From: Cryomorpha sp963741985
Lineage (GTDB): Bacteria; Bacteroidota; Bacteroidia; Flavobacteriales_D; Cryomorphaceae
Reading direction: 5' to 3'
Assembly: GCA_963741985.1 (NCBI GenBank)
Contig: CAVUKD010000001.1
Coordinates: 804,703 to 868,702 of the forward strand
Length of the DNA: 64,000 nucleotides
This document shows positions 8,878 through 16,807 of this stretch, one piece after another (the stretch's first letter is position 1; every line of letters starts with the position of its first letter). Made by a program: the position numbers and the translations under genes. The notes below the pieces were generated by a model. It had not been told where the DNA came from and made no database searches. It saw nothing but the letters and a program-made list of their open reading frames with translations.

Positions 8878-10557
8878 ATGAAAAAGCTTGTATTACTATC
8901 CTTTCTGATTGTAGCACAAGTTGTTGGGTTTGCTCAGGTACTCACTATTTCCATTGCTGAACATCGTTTTAGAATAGATCCGTACAATCATATCATCGTG
9001 GTTCAATCGGATAGCATCGAAAATTATACAGGTCTAAGTGCGAATGAGGGAATAGATTTATCGCTGAATACCATGGTATATCATTTTGTCGAAATTCCTG
9101 ATAATCTTATGTACACTGCTTCATATGTTGTGAATGATGGAAGCAATGATTTTTACTTATTTTTCACACAGTTACCGCTTCTGAAAATTCAAAGTTCAAC
9201 CAATATTTCGAGTCAGAATAAGATTCCTGCCCAGTTTCTTTATGCCGACGAGAATCAAATTTTAATTGCTACCATAGGCATCGAATTTCGAGGGAATATT
9301 TCTCAGAGCTATGATAAAAAGAGTTATGATATTGAGTTTTGGGAAGATGCTGATACCGAAACAAGTGTGTATGTTCAATTCGGAAATTTGAGAAGTGACG
9401 ACGATTGGGTACTCGATGGATTGTACAATGAGCCTTTGCGATTGAGATCGCATGTGAGTTCAGAATTGTGGCTCGATATCCATCAACCCTATTACGCTCA
9501 ACAAGAGCCGAACGCCCAGTCCGGTGCCGGTGGCTTTTATGTCGAACTCTTCTTGAATGGAAAATATTCGGGTATTTATCTCCTTTCGGAGCAAATTGAC
9601 CGTAAGCTCTTGAAAATTAAGCATTTTAATGGGAATATCAGAGGAGAACTTTATAAGGGAAAAGAAAACAGTCAAGCCACCAACTTCATTGAGCTACCTG
9701 ATTTCGATAATACAAATCGGTTTTGGGGTGGTTTTCAAATTAAATATCCGAAAGTAGACGACACCACCGACTGGCAAAATCTGTACAGATTTGTAGAGTT
9801 TGTTTTAAATTCAAGCGATGATACCTTTAGCGGCATTTGGGATAATTTCAATTATCAGAATTATCTGGATTATTTCATTTTTTTAAATCTAACACGCGCT
9901 GCAGACAATACCGGCAAGAATATTTACATAGCCAAATACGATACTGCTTCTCCCTATTTTTATGTTCCTTGGGATCTCGACGGCACTTTTGGATTGAAAT
10001 GGGACGGAACGTATTGGAATATCACAGATGATATTCTCACCAATGGTTTTATGGATCGGGTCATTGACACGGACGTAGGAAACTATACCGAAGATGTGAA
10101 TGCGCGCTGGGCCGAGTTGCGCCAGAGTGTGTTAACCACCGATTATGTTATTGATCGTTTTCAATATTCCTATGATCTGCTCAAGGCAAATAATATCTAT
10201 GCCAGAGAAGCCCTTGTTTTTCCAAATTATCCATTTGATCAGCAGAGCCTTGACTATTTGGAAATCTGGATTGAGGAACGCATGGCATTTTTGGATATTT
10301 ATTTTGGCTATGATCCGGTTGGAGTGCCGAAAAATAATAAATTAAAATTACGGATTTATCCGAACCCGGTATCTGACGAGTTGTGGGTATCAAATGCCGC
10401 CGACTTTACCAATATTGAATATCGATTAATTGATATTCAGGGCGTTTTAGTTAAACAAGGACTTTTCAATGGGCAGTCCATATCGGTTTCAAACATTCGG
10501 CCGGGATTCTACTTTTTAAAACTCGGAAATTTAGGAGGAAAGCTAATTATCCGCTAA
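8878..10557 (+). CDS. Secreted CotH-kinase-like protein with T9SS sorting domain, copy 2
   Basis: A 559-residue paralogue of the gene just upstream, 48 bases after its stop, clearly a tandem duplication (near-identical blocks such as NYLDYFIFLNLTRAADNTGKN, ILTNGFMDRVI, NYPFDQ). It has a signal peptide (MKKLVLLSFLIVAQVVGFAQ), the CotH domain and a C-terminal T9SS type A sorting domain (LRIYPNPVSDELWV to KLIIR). This copy keeps the DxD motif (WDLDGTFG; Asp366 and Asp368) and the conserved Asp of ADNTGKN, so it may be a working protein kinase outside the outer membrane. The CotH family phosphorylates secreted or spore-coat proteins; the substrate here is unknown. Confidence 0.87.
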   Translation: MKKLVLLSFLIVAQVVGFAQVLTISIAEHRFRIDPYNHIIVVQSDSIENYTGLSANEGIDLSLNTMVYHFVEIPDNLMYTASYVVNDGSNDFYLFFTQLPLLKIQSSTNISSQNKIPAQFLYADENQILIATIGIEFRGNISQSYDKKSYDIEFWEDADTETSVYVQFGNLRSDDDWVLDGLYNEPLRLRSHVSSELWLDIHQPYYAQQEPNAQSGAGGFYVELFLNGKYSGIYLLSEQIDRKLLKIKHFNGNIRGELYKGKENSQATNFIELPDFDNTNRFWGGFQIKYPKVDDTTDWQNLYRFVEFVLNSSDDTFSGIWDNFNYQNYLDYFIFLNLTRAADNTGKNIYIAKYDTASPYFYVPWDLDGTFGLKWDGTYWNITDDILTNGFMDRVIDTDVGNYTEDVNARWAELRQSVLTTDYVIDRFQYSYDLLKANNIYAREALVFPNYPFDQQSLDYLEIWIEERMAFLDIYFGYDPVGVPKNNKLKLRIYPNPVSDELWVSNAADFTNIEYRLIDIQGVLVKQGLFNGQSISVSNIRPGFYFLKLGNLGGKLIIR

Positions 10558-10666
10558 AACCGGATAAATACGTATTGCCTGAATACGAGCCATTCTCGGG
10601 CGAGCAGATAGATTTTTACGATAAGTACTTCTAATTTTCCATACCCGAAAAATTCACCGGAGCGCG

Positions 10667-10674
10667 TACCTTTG
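10667..10674 (+). promoter_or_regulatory. -7 element TACCTTTG before the ABC exporter
   Basis: A perfect TAnnTTTG match nine bases before ATG 10683, which would give an almost leaderless mRNA. I see no good -33 TTTG at the expected distance, so this is a partial promoter match. Confidence 0.45.
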
Positions 10675-10682
10675 TCCTTCAC

Positions 10683-12539
10683 ATGGCAAAAAAAGATAAA
10701 CGTGCGACATCCACTATGGACAATGGAAGTGAGAAATCCAAACTGAGTTTTAGAGAACGACTTTCGGCCTTCAAGAATTTGCCCAAGTTTTTCAAAATGA
10801 TTTGGGAAACCAGCCCTTCCATGACCTTGGGAAATATAATACTCCGCATTATAAAGGCGGCTATTCCAGTGGTGATGTTATGGGTGGGAAAATTGATTAT
10901 CGATGAAATCATCTTTCAGATCGATAATCCGGGACATGCTTTTACCAAAATTTGGATTTATATCGGAATGGAATTCGCGTTGGCAATTATCAGCGACCTG
11001 ACCAACCGTGGCATTACGCTACTCGACAGCCAATTAGGCGACCTCTTCAGTAATAAAACTTCCGTAAAGTTAATCCATCATGCTGCTTCGCTCGATTTGC
11101 ATCAATTCGAAGACAGCGAATTTTACGACAAACTCGAACGGGCGCGCCGGCAAACTACCAGTCGCACTGTTCTAATGAGTCAAGTACTTACACAAGTTCA
11201 GGATATTATCACCATTGCTTTTTTTGCTGTCGGGTTGATTGCTTTTAAGCCTATACTCATTCTGATTCTGGTTATTGCGATTATTCCATCGTTTTTGGGC
11301 GAAACCCATTTCAGCGAAGCCAGCTACAGTCTTACCCGAAGCTGGACACCTCAGAGGCGCGAGCTGGACTATTTGCGCTTTATTGGTGCCAGCGATGAGA
11401 CGGCCAAAGAGGTCAAGATTTTCGGACTATCTTCCTTTATTAGTTCACGCTTTAAACGGCTCGCTGATCAGTATTATGAAGCGAATAAAAAGCTCGCAGT
11501 AAGGCGTGCATTTTGGGGATCGCTGCTCGCAATAATCGGAACAGGAGCATATTACGGCGCTTACATTTTCATTGCAATGGATACCGTTCAGGGGAAGATA
11601 TCCGTTGGTCAGCTCACTTTCCTTGCAGGCTCATTTTTGCAAATGCGGAATATGCTGCAAGCGATAATGAACCGGTTCAGCCAGATTGCCGAGAGTGCGC
11701 TTTATCTCCAGGATTTATTCGACTTTTTTGAAATCAAGCCCGATATTATGGAGGCAAAAGAAGGTTTGCCTATTCCCAATCCAATCAAAAAGGGTTTCAC
11801 ATTCGAGAATGTCGGATTCAAATACCGAGGTAGCGAAAACTGGTCGCTTCGCAATTTAAGTTTCGATCTGCGTGCTGGTGAAAAACTCGCGCTTGTGGGC
11901 GAAAATGGAGCTGGAAAAACCACGCTTGTAAAATTGCTCGCCCGACTTTACGAACCTTCTGAAGGACGCATCTTGCTTGATGGGCGCGACTTGCGCGATT
12001 ATAAACTCGACGATCTCCGCAAAAATGTGAGCATTATCTTTCAGGACTATATGAAATTTCAACTCGAAGCGCGGGAGAACATTGCTATTGGCGAAATTGA
12101 AGGACTCGAAAACCAAGAACATATCGAAATCAGTGCAGTAAAAAGCTTGGCAGACACAGTAATAGAAAAACTGCCCGGAAAATACCAGCAAATGCTGGGA
12201 AAACGCTTTTTGGGCGGAGTGGAACTCAGTGGCGGCGAATGGCAAAAAATAGCGCTGGCCCGCGCCTACATGGGCGATGCTCAACTCATGATTTTGGATG
12301 AACCAACCAGTGCCCTCGATGCGCGGGCGGAGAATGAAGTCTTCATACGTTTTGCCGAATTAATGCAAGGACGCAGCGCTGTCCTTATCTCCCACCGCTT
12401 CAGCACGGTGCGCATGGCCGATCGGATTCTCTTTCTCGAAAACGGCCGTAAACTTGAGCTCGGCAGCCACGAAGCATTGATGGGATTGGATGGGAAGTAT
12501 GCTGCTTTATTCAAATTGCAGGCGAAAGGCTACGTTTAA
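10683..12539 (+). CDS. ABC exporter, fused permease and ATPase
   Basis: A 618-residue half-transporter of the type IV exporter fold. The N-terminal membrane domain spans about residues 35-345. The ATPase has Walker A GENGAGKTTLVKL (about 407), Q-loop FQDYMKFQL, signature LSGGEWQKIALARA, Walker B LMILDEPTSALD and H-loop VLISHRFS. It must dimerise to work and probably exports a lipid, peptide or drug; the sequence does not tell which. The signature has LSGGEWQ rather than LSGGQ(R/Q)Q, which is common in this subfamily. The N-terminal 30 residues are charged and cytoplasmic. Single gene with its own promoter-like element. Confidence 0.93.
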   Translation: MAKKDKRATSTMDNGSEKSKLSFRERLSAFKNLPKFFKMIWETSPSMTLGNIILRIIKAAIPVVMLWVGKLIIDEIIFQIDNPGHAFTKIWIYIGMEFALAIISDLTNRGITLLDSQLGDLFSNKTSVKLIHHAASLDLHQFEDSEFYDKLERARRQTTSRTVLMSQVLTQVQDIITIAFFAVGLIAFKPILILILVIAIIPSFLGETHFSEASYSLTRSWTPQRRELDYLRFIGASDETAKEVKIFGLSSFISSRFKRLADQYYEANKKLAVRRAFWGSLLAIIGTGAYYGAYIFIAMDTVQGKISVGQLTFLAGSFLQMRNMLQAIMNRFSQIAESALYLQDLFDFFEIKPDIMEAKEGLPIPNPIKKGFTFENVGFKYRGSENWSLRNLSFDLRAGEKLALVGENGAGKTTLVKLLARLYEPSEGRILLDGRDLRDYKLDDLRKNVSIIFQDYMKFQLEARENIAIGEIEGLENQEHIEISAVKSLADTVIEKLPGKYQQMLGKRFLGGVELSGGEWQKIALARAYMGDAQLMILDEPTSALDARAENEVFIRFAELMQGRSAVLISHRFSTVRMADRILFLENGRKLELGSHEALMGLDGKYAALFKLQAKGYV

Positions 12540-12637
12540 GAATCGCAATCACTAATTGCTAATGAAATCTTTCATTCCAGAACCCCTCATTCCTAATTAG
12601 TGCTACCTTTACGAAAACCTAAAAAAGTAATTCCGTC

Positions 12638-13120
12638 ATGACCAGAATTTTAAGAATATTCGCTCTTTTCATTTTGACTGTTTCCCTATTTTCTTGTGGA
12701 AACGCCCCTTCATCCAAAAATACAGATGCTATACACGAAGATCAGGAACAGATGAATGAAGATTCCATTGCTTTAAGCCAAAATTCCGATCTGGAAATCG
12801 AGTTAAATGCAGGCGAAAAATGGATGATGAATGAGGAGATGAAACCTTATATAGCCGATGGTGAAGCGGCTGTCAATGATTATATTGCATCGAACAACAC
12901 AGATTATAAATCGCTTGCAGCAAAACTAAAAGATGCCGACAGCAAACTTATTTCGAGCTGCACAATGGAAGGAGAAAGCCACGACGAATTACACAAATGG
13001 CTGCACCCCCATTTGGAATTGGTGAATGAACTGGATACTGCCCAAAATGAGAAAGAAGCAAATGAGGTGGTACAAAAGTTGAAAAAATCTTACGCGAATT
13101 TTTGGGTTTATTTTCAATAG
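12638..13120 (+). CDS. Hypothetical lipoprotein, 160 aa
   Basis: The signal MTRILRIFALFILTVSLFSC ends in a lipobox (LFSC). The mature part of about 140 residues is acidic and predicted helical, with a helical hairpin-like stretch from residue 80 onward (AVNDYIASNNTDYKSLAAKLKDA). Its C-terminal SCTMEGESHDELHKWLHPHLEL contains several His and Glu residues and resembles the small helical lipoproteins of Bacteroidota that have no assigned role; a metal- or haem-binding role is conceivable but unproven. TACCTTTA at 12603-12610 is a near -7 match. Monocistronic. Confidence 0.75.
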   Translation: MTRILRIFALFILTVSLFSCGNAPSSKNTDAIHEDQEQMNEDSIALSQNSDLEIELNAGEKWMMNEEMKPYIADGEAAVNDYIASNNTDYKSLAAKLKDADSKLISSCTMEGESHDELHKWLHPHLELVNELDTAQNEKEANEVVQKLKKSYANFWVYFQ

Positions 13121-13355
13121 CTAAGGAGCTGTAACCTTAAATTTGCGAGATAGGTACCGGCCGCTTTAAATACAGAAATCAAAGCAATAGCATTAAACAG
13201 TCGTGCGAAATAAGGGTATTAAAACCTTTTCCTGATTTAATTTCTTCACACCTTTTGACCAAAGAAAGCCCTTGGGATGGGTGTGGTTAAGACAACGATA
13301 ATCTAAAAATCGGATTCTATATTCGGCAGTTCTTCTTGAAGCGTGAAGCTAAAAA

Positions 13356-14414
13356 TTAATTCTTCATCTTATTAAACCTGAAGCAGCTAAGCAACCACAC
13401 CGGCAACGACTTCTTATCACTTCGCTTCCGCAAATCAAGGAACCAACCCCATTTTTCGACGATGGGAAATTTATGTGTTTCCACAAATTCGATGAGGGCG
13501 CCGTCGGGATCTTCTACATAGGCAAATCTTCCGGCCGCTTTTCCCATATCAAATGAGTCAGCACTATCTACAGTGAATGGATAGTTGAGTTCAGCGGCTT
13601 TCTGCTTAAATCCATTCATGTCTCTTACATCAAAACAGAGATGTATAAATCCGAGATCGCCCCAGAAACGGTTTTCGAATATTTTTCTCCCTTTTTGGGC
13701 CATTGGCTGTATCAGTTCCAATTGATTGATTCCCAAAAGCGGATTAAAAGCACCGATGCCCTGATTTGATTGGGAAAGGATTACGCGACGGACGGGTGCA
13801 TTCGAACCGGGCAGTCCGGACAAATCAGCAGCCATACCTGTATCATCGGATAGTACGGTGTCAAAGCCAAGAAGATCATTGTAAAAAGCCATCGACTTTG
13901 ACATATCGCTCACACCTATTACCACTCCATATACGCCACCGGTTATAGAATCCGCTTTTTTGAACCAATTGGTACTCTCCACGATATCAAACCAATATCC
14001 ATTGGGATCGGCAAGGAGGAAATGTTCATCTCCAGCCGGATTCTTTGCCTTTTGGGTAAGAATCGAAGCACCTACTTTCTTAAGCGATTCAAGTGCAGTG
14101 GTGGTGTTTGGTGTTTTCATTTTTACAGCGAGAAATCCGTAATCTCCAATTTCGGGAGTAAAAGTGGCTGGTTGTGGCTTTCTGCTTGTATATTGCCAAA
14201 TTTCAAAACCTCCACCCCCACGCATATTCAAGGCCAACGCGGCGACCCGTTTTTGTACTTCACCGCCTGTATAATTTATCATTAATGGAGCCTCGGCAGC
14301 ATCTTCGAATACCCGAATGTTCATTCCGAATGCCCTTCGATACCATTTCCAGTCGCGGTGAAGATTGTCTGTACCAATCCCTACCTGTTGAATTCCGCAA
14401 ATGTGTTTTCCCAT
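13356..14414 (-). CDS. VOC (glyoxalase/dioxygenase superfamily) protein with two VOC modules
   Basis: A 352-residue cytoplasmic protein with two vicinal-oxygen-chelate modules: residues about 6-140 (GIQQVGIGTDNLHRDWKWY... LADPNGYWFDIVES) and about 155-315 (GGVYGVVIGVSDMSKSMAFYN... YVEDPDGALIEFVE). Each has the His/Glu metal-ligand positions typical of the fold (for example FIHLCFDV and IEFVE). The C-terminal 35 residues are basic and unlike the domain. It starts two bases after the SDR gene stop, so both are one operon and may act on the same small molecule. Substrate unknown; not a classic glyoxalase I because of the fused pair and length. Confidence 0.82.
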   Translation of the reverse strand: MGKHICGIQQVGIGTDNLHRDWKWYRRAFGMNIRVFEDAAEAPLMINYTGGEVQKRVAALALNMRGGGGFEIWQYTSRKPQPATFTPEIGDYGFLAVKMKTPNTTTALESLKKVGASILTQKAKNPAGDEHFLLADPNGYWFDIVESTNWFKKADSITGGVYGVVIGVSDMSKSMAFYNDLLGFDTVLSDDTGMAADLSGLPGSNAPVRRVILSQSNQGIGAFNPLLGINQLELIQPMAQKGRKIFENRFWGDLGFIHLCFDVRDMNGFKQKAAELNYPFTVDSADSFDMGKAAGRFAYVEDPDGALIEFVETHKFPIVEKWGWFLDLRKRSDKKSLPVWLLSCFRFNKMKN

Positions 14415-14416
14415 TA

Positions 14417-15298
14417 TTAAAATTTCAATTCACCTCTTGGGTTTTGTTTTACAGCCATTTTGAAGAATAATTCAGGCAAAAACAATTTGAGCTTTAAGCC
14501 TAATTTTTCTTTAAAACCACCTATCACAATTTCCTTCTTTTTATTAGCAATCGCTTTGAGCATAGTTCGTACAGCACGATCTACGGGCAATCCATTCTGT
14601 TGCATTTCATCCATTTCTCCGGTAGGATTCCCACTGCCATCAAGTGCATGTTTGGAAATATCGGTTTGGATTGGCCCCGGACAAATAAGCGTAACATCAA
14701 TTCCACGATCGCTCAACTCAATGCGCAAAGATTCGAAAAAACCATGGAGCGCATGTTTTGAAGCAGCGTAAGCGGAACGAACTCCGTAGCCAAACTTTCC
14801 AGTGATACTTGTAACGACTGCAAATTGTCCACCGCCTGCTGCCAGCATTCGGGGAAGCACAGCCTTGGTCAATCCGATGGTTCCAAAATAATTAATTTCC
14901 ATGATCTTTCGGTCTACTGAAAGATCGGTATCGATAGCATAGGAACGCTGGCTGATTCCTGCATTATTGAAGAGTAAATCTACTTTTCCGAAAAGATCAT
15001 ACACCCGATTTACTGCAGCTTCAAAGGTCTCCGGAAGGGCAAGATCGAGAGGAAGAACCGCTACGTTGGCAACATCACCAATTTCGGCTTGAATGGCATT
15101 GAGATCAGCTTCTTGGCGGGAGGAAAGTACAATCTGAGCCCCGCTCCTATGCAGTTGAAATGCCGCTTCTTTGCCGATACCGGAACTTGCACCGGTTATC
15201 CAGACCACCTTATTTTTGAACTCCTGCATGAATTGGCGAAGATAAGGTTTTGCCAATAACTTGATGCGACGGAGAATTGAAATTATACGATTTTCCAT
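14417..15298 (-). CDS. Short-chain dehydrogenase/reductase
   Basis: A classical SDR: cofactor motif TGASSGIGKEA, NNAG (LFNNAGISQRS), active-site Ser (VVTSITGKFG) and YAASK. The C-terminal tail after the fold (GLKLKLFLPELFFKMAVKQ) is hydrophobic and basic, as in DHRS7-like SDRs that sit at membranes. Start: ATG 15298 adds 23 residues (MENRIISILRRIKLLAKPY) before MQEFKNKVVWITG; ATG 15229 is the alternative and would be the more usual length for the family. It is followed after two bases by the VOC gene on the same strand. NAD(P)-dependent oxidoreductase, substrate unknown. Confidence 0.9.
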   Translation of the reverse strand: MENRIISILRRIKLLAKPYLRQFMQEFKNKVVWITGASSGIGKEAAFQLHRSGAQIVLSSRQEADLNAIQAEIGDVANVAVLPLDLALPETFEAAVNRVYDLFGKVDLLFNNAGISQRSYAIDTDLSVDRKIMEINYFGTIGLTKAVLPRMLAAGGGQFAVVTSITGKFGYGVRSAYAASKHALHGFFESLRIELSDRGIDVTLICPGPIQTDISKHALDGSGNPTGEMDEMQQNGLPVDRAVRTMLKAIANKKKEIVIGGFKEKLGLKLKLFLPELFFKMAVKQNPRGELKF

Positions 15299-15383
15299 TT
15301 TTAAAGCACCAACTCAGGTATTAAAAATCGAATTAGGAACAGGTGGCAACTTATGGAAATGAAAATTAGAAAAGGATTTACAT

Positions 15384-15409
15384 AAAAAAACCCGGCAACA
15401 TGTGCCGGG
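15384..15409 (-). terminator. Hairpin with minus-strand T tract upstream of the SDR operon
   Basis: CCCGGCA (15391-15397), loop ACATG, TGCCGGG (15403-15409); read on the minus strand the hairpin is followed by seven Ts (15390-15384). It lies about 90 bases before the SDR start, so it would end or attenuate a minus-strand transcript before the operon rather than after it. The rest of 15299-15695 shows no gene. Confidence 0.5.
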
Positions 15410-15695
15410 AATTTCTATCTAAACCAATTAATACTATGCGTATGATGCTTACTTCGGAGATTGATACGGCTATTCTTTTCAAAAGGTTATAAAAAATTCA
15501 TCTTTTTTTGTATTAATCTGTATATCAGCCCGATAAAACCACACCGAAATAGGGTAAAAAAACAAAAGAGAAAAATATCCTATTAATGTTTTAGAATCTC
15601 AGGAATAATCATCAATTTGGCTCTATTCACCAACGCAATGGAAACAGGATTTGCTCCCCTATTTTCATCCTTTAATTACTTGAAATGATACAGTT

Positions 15696-16439
15696 ATGGA
15701 CTCAAAGTACCTTCATTCGCTACAGAAAATAGCGCGCAATTTGATTATCACAAATTCGAATCCGGAAGAGATGCCTGCATTCGATTATTCCAATTTCCCA
15801 TTAACGCCGAGTCAGGCATTGTATATCATGTCCATTAAAGACGAGCGGCTGGTTTATCAGCGTAATATTTTAAACTTATTGGGCTATCACGAACGGGAAT
15901 TTCGATTCGATACTATTTTCAACCTGATGCACCGCGATGACAAGCCCATTGTAGAGACGATTGTAAAAAACACACTTGCTTTTTCGGAGGCCAATGGAAT
16001 GTCTGAAAGTGCTGTGCTCTATCTTACCTATCGGCTAAGGCGAAAAGATGGAAATTATATTAAAGTTCAACGAATTTCGGGCATAAGCAGTGTCACGGAT
16101 TCAAAGGCACTCGAAAGCAATTATTCCATCATTCAGGATATATCCTACATGGGACTTTCTACAGCAGTAAGGTGGGATTGGAACAGTCCTATATTGAATA
16201 AGGAAGCCTATCATAAATACATAAAAGTAATGCCTGAAGATCTCTTTTCGAAGCGGGAATTGCAGATATACAAACTGATGAAAAACGGAGTGAAAGGAGC
16301 TGAGATAGCCGAAAAACTTCATATAAGCCCGAATACGGTTAAGAGTCACAAGCATAAAATGGTACAGAAAACAGGATTATTTTCTACGACTGATTTGGTG
16401 GATTATTTTGAGAATAAGGCTTTTCAACCCCGACATTGA
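15696..16439 (+). CDS. PAS-domain LuxR-type transcriptional regulator
   Basis: A 247-residue protein with an N-terminal PAS-like sensor region (about residues 30-155: KDERLVYQRNILNLLGY, LMHRDDKPIV, YRLRRKDGNYIKVQR, a PAS/PAC pattern) and a C-terminal LuxR helix-turn-helix (about 182-240: LFSKRELQIYKLMKNGVKG, AEKLHISPNTVKSHKHKM). It has no receiver domain or membrane segment, so it probably senses a cytoplasmic ligand or partner. The family is common in Bacteroidota and usually unassigned. No partner gene is adjacent; its targets are not known. Confidence 0.85.
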   Translation: MDSKYLHSLQKIARNLIITNSNPEEMPAFDYSNFPLTPSQALYIMSIKDERLVYQRNILNLLGYHEREFRFDTIFNLMHRDDKPIVETIVKNTLAFSEANGMSESAVLYLTYRLRRKDGNYIKVQRISGISSVTDSKALESNYSIIQDISYMGLSTAVRWDWNSPILNKEAYHKYIKVMPEDLFSKRELQIYKLMKNGVKGAEIAEKLHISPNTVKSHKHKMVQKTGLFSTTDLVDYFENKAFQPRH

Positions 16440-16807
16440 TGAAAGGCTGGAAATGAATTTCAATTTGTGAGGTCAAATTCCAGAGGTTAGAAAATTTTCT
16501 TTTTAAGCACAAGGTCAGCAAATGTTTTACGCAGACTTCGCAAAGCGTTTTAAAAACAATTCAAATCATTCGCACGGAGGAAAACCGATGCTCCCATAAA
16601 ATCACTTTTAGACCGAGAATGGAATTAGATTCCCGCAAAGCGTAATGACTAACCATTTCAGTTTGTTATCTTCGCGATTCGAAAAAATTCTGTCAATTCA
16701 TCCATTTTAGTTAAAAAAGAATTTTTTTTGATTCGCATTTCATTCTGTTTATAAGGTGGTATGGTTGAATCTTTAATTTAAAAAAAGAAAAAAATAAGAA
16801 AGAAAAT
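16440..16807 (+). other. Long leader region of isocitrate dehydrogenase
   Basis: A 368-base stretch without a gene-like frame. The last 60 bases before ATG 16808 are nearly pure A/T, with A-rich runs in place of a Shine-Dalgarno site, which is typical of well-expressed Bacteroidota genes. TATCTTCG near 16667 is a 7 of 8 match to TAnnTTTG; no riboswitch recognised. Confidence 0.4.

Noticed and set aside
11856..12284. 142-codon minus-strand frame inside the ABC exporter
   Set aside because: Antisense to the ATPase motifs; composition is that of a shadow frame.
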